Assembly: GCA_013298335.1 (NCBI GenBank) | Contig: JAAFHI010000198.1 | Span: forward strand, 1 to 6,583 | DNA length: 6,583 nt | Direction: 5' to 3' | From: Actinomycetota bacterium | GTDB taxonomy: Bacteria; Acidobacteriota; Blastocatellia; Chloracidobacteriales; Chloracidobacteriaceae | Shown here: in pieces, positions 6,060-6,583 of the stretch | Position numbering within the stretch: position 1 is the stretch's first letter | Layout: each line of letters starts with the position of its first letter | The notes under the pieces: generated by a model | What the model was told of the DNA's origin: nothing | Database searches by the model: none | What the model saw: the letters and a program-made list of their open reading frames with translations, nothing else | Program-made: the position numbers and the translations under genes

Positions 6060-6289
6060 ACGTTTGAAGTTCCGCGAAGGAAAGCACGTTCCCCAACGCT
6101 CGGCAAGCGTCCCGGCGGCGTTTTATTCCGGTTCAACAAATGATTTTGAGGAACTGTTCAGCCGCCGCCGGTCGCCCTGCCGGAACGGACAGGACTCTTC
6201 AAAAACAAGCCTCGTACACGAGGCTCAAACCAGTTTTTCCGATTCCGGAGCCCCGTTATGGTCTTTGACAAATTGAAGCGGTAATAAAA
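6060..6289. other. Spacer upstream of recJ, no gene seen
   Basis: The recJ promoter should lie here on the minus strand, but I found no well-spaced -35/-10 pair. Open frames crossing it are short and have no ribosome-binding site or recognisable product. It holds one terminator-like hairpin (6201-6225), and its right edge meets the long inverted-repeat element. Confidence 0.5.
6201..6225 (-). terminator. Terminator-like hairpin upstream of recJ
   Basis: Stem AGCCTCG/CGAGGCT (6208-6214 with 6219-6225) has a four-base loop. On the minus strand it is followed at once by TGTTTTT (6207-6201). It would stop minus-strand transcription arriving from the right edge, insulating recJ. On the plus strand the T-run is eight bases away, so activity there is doubtful. 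Confidence 0.65.
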
Positions 6290-6546
6290 CAGGCGCGGAT
6301 GCGCCGTCAGAAAATAGCCACGTCCGTCAGGGCGTGGTAGGCGGCGGCTCGAACTCCGAGCCGCAACGCGGCGACACAGGAAAATGGACAATGAACAATT
6401 GACAATGAATCCGGATTTTTATTGTCAATTGTCCACTGTCAATTCTCCATTCTCATTTGTGCCGCGTCTTCGACGCTATGAAATTGACCAGGAATCCACC
6501 CCACCCTCACGGGTGGGGCTATTGTCTGACGGCGCATCCGCGCCTG
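6290..6546. repeat. Long inverted-repeat element, copy 2 (257 bp)
   Basis: Terminal inverted repeats match perfectly over 22 bases (6290-6311 with 6525-6546, starting CAGGCGCGGATGCGCC). The same two-hairpin arms as copy 1 follow. The left arm has CCACGTCC-GTCA-GGGCGTGG (6318-6337), and the right arm has CCCCACCC-TCAC-GGGTGGGG (6499-6518). The interior again has GAGCCGC...CAC (ending 6377) facing GTGCCGCG (from 6459), but the loop is 81 bases instead of ten. There is no open reading frame for a transposase, so it is non-autonomous. The flanks show no clear target-site duplication. Confidence 0.87.
6383..6451. repeat. AT-rich palindrome nested in the loop of element copy 2
   Basis: ACAATTGACAAT (6395-6406) and ATTGTCAATTGT (6421-6432) are perfect 12-base inverted arms around a 14-base centre holding the palindrome AATCCGGATT (6408-6417). 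Outer arms AATGGACAAT (6383-6392) and ATTCTCCATT (6442-6451) pair with one mismatch. The composition contrasts sharply with the GC-rich host element. Similar AATTGACAATTG-type palindromes are, from memory, scattered in many unrelated bacterial genomes. Confidence 0.8.
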
Positions 6547-6583
6547 CTCGGGGCAATTTCAAATCCATCGCAAATACCGATTT

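Noticed and set aside
3495..6143. Very long plus-strand open frame (about 880 codons)
   Set aside because: It is antisense to recJ and gene B throughout, both of which have recognisable motifs. Its Arg/His/Val-rich translation has no family features.
6112..6171. CCGGCGGCG / CGCCGCCGG inverted repeat upstream of recJ
   Set aside because: It is nine bases of simple GC-triplet sequence with a 42-base gap, likely by chance in GC-rich DNA.
6265..6289. Plus-strand promoter TTGACA ... TAAAAC
   Set aside because: The boxes are about 14 bases apart, too close for a standard promoter, and no gene follows downstream in the window.
6158..6391. Short open frames through the repeat elements (translations containing RPDGRGYFLTAHPRLF-like peptides)
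   Set aside because: The same peptide appears wherever an element arm is translated, because the arms are repeated DNA. It is not evidence of a protein family.

Overview
The window is a GC-rich bacterial chromosomal segment with five protein genes, separated by spacers that are unusually full of palindromic repeats. No rRNA, tRNA, CRISPR, transposase, phage or plasmid gene was seen. The organism cannot be fixed from the sequence. The high GC, uncultured-bacterium style of the proteins and several coexisting families of short palindromic repeats would suit a planctomycete/verrucomicrobia-like or acidobacteria-like lineage, but this is a guess.

Layout. Bases 1-212 are a leader for a plus-strand gene (213-893) for a 226-residue, alanine-rich helical protein of unknown function, closed by a strong intrinsic terminator (937-969). 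The rest of the coding content is on the minus strand. In transcription order it is recJ (6059 to 4269), a cysteine-motif protein 'B' (4139 to 3504), its paralogue 'A' (3046 to 2372) and a membrane-anchored M28 zinc peptidase (2343 to 1315). A and the peptidase are 28 bases apart and probably form one transcript. recJ and B are 129 bases apart and A and B 457 bases apart, and both of those gaps carry hairpin repeats.

Repeats. A long inverted-repeat element occurs twice, at 1065-1251 and 6290-6546, bracketing the minus-strand block. Its four arms share a two-hairpin architecture with base-pair-preserving changes. The second copy has a separate AT-rich palindrome occupying its loop. A different hairpin array (3102-3342) with mirrored hairpins, a hairpin pair (3412-3463), and a short motif placed immediately after the stop codons of both recJ and B fill the spacers of the block.

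Functionally, RecJ is a housekeeping single-strand exonuclease of recombination and repair, and the M28 protein is an envelope peptidase. The two cysteine-motif proteins have no known role. I see no evidence that these genes form one pathway. The most distinctive content is the repeat architecture and the paired paralogues of contrasting base composition.
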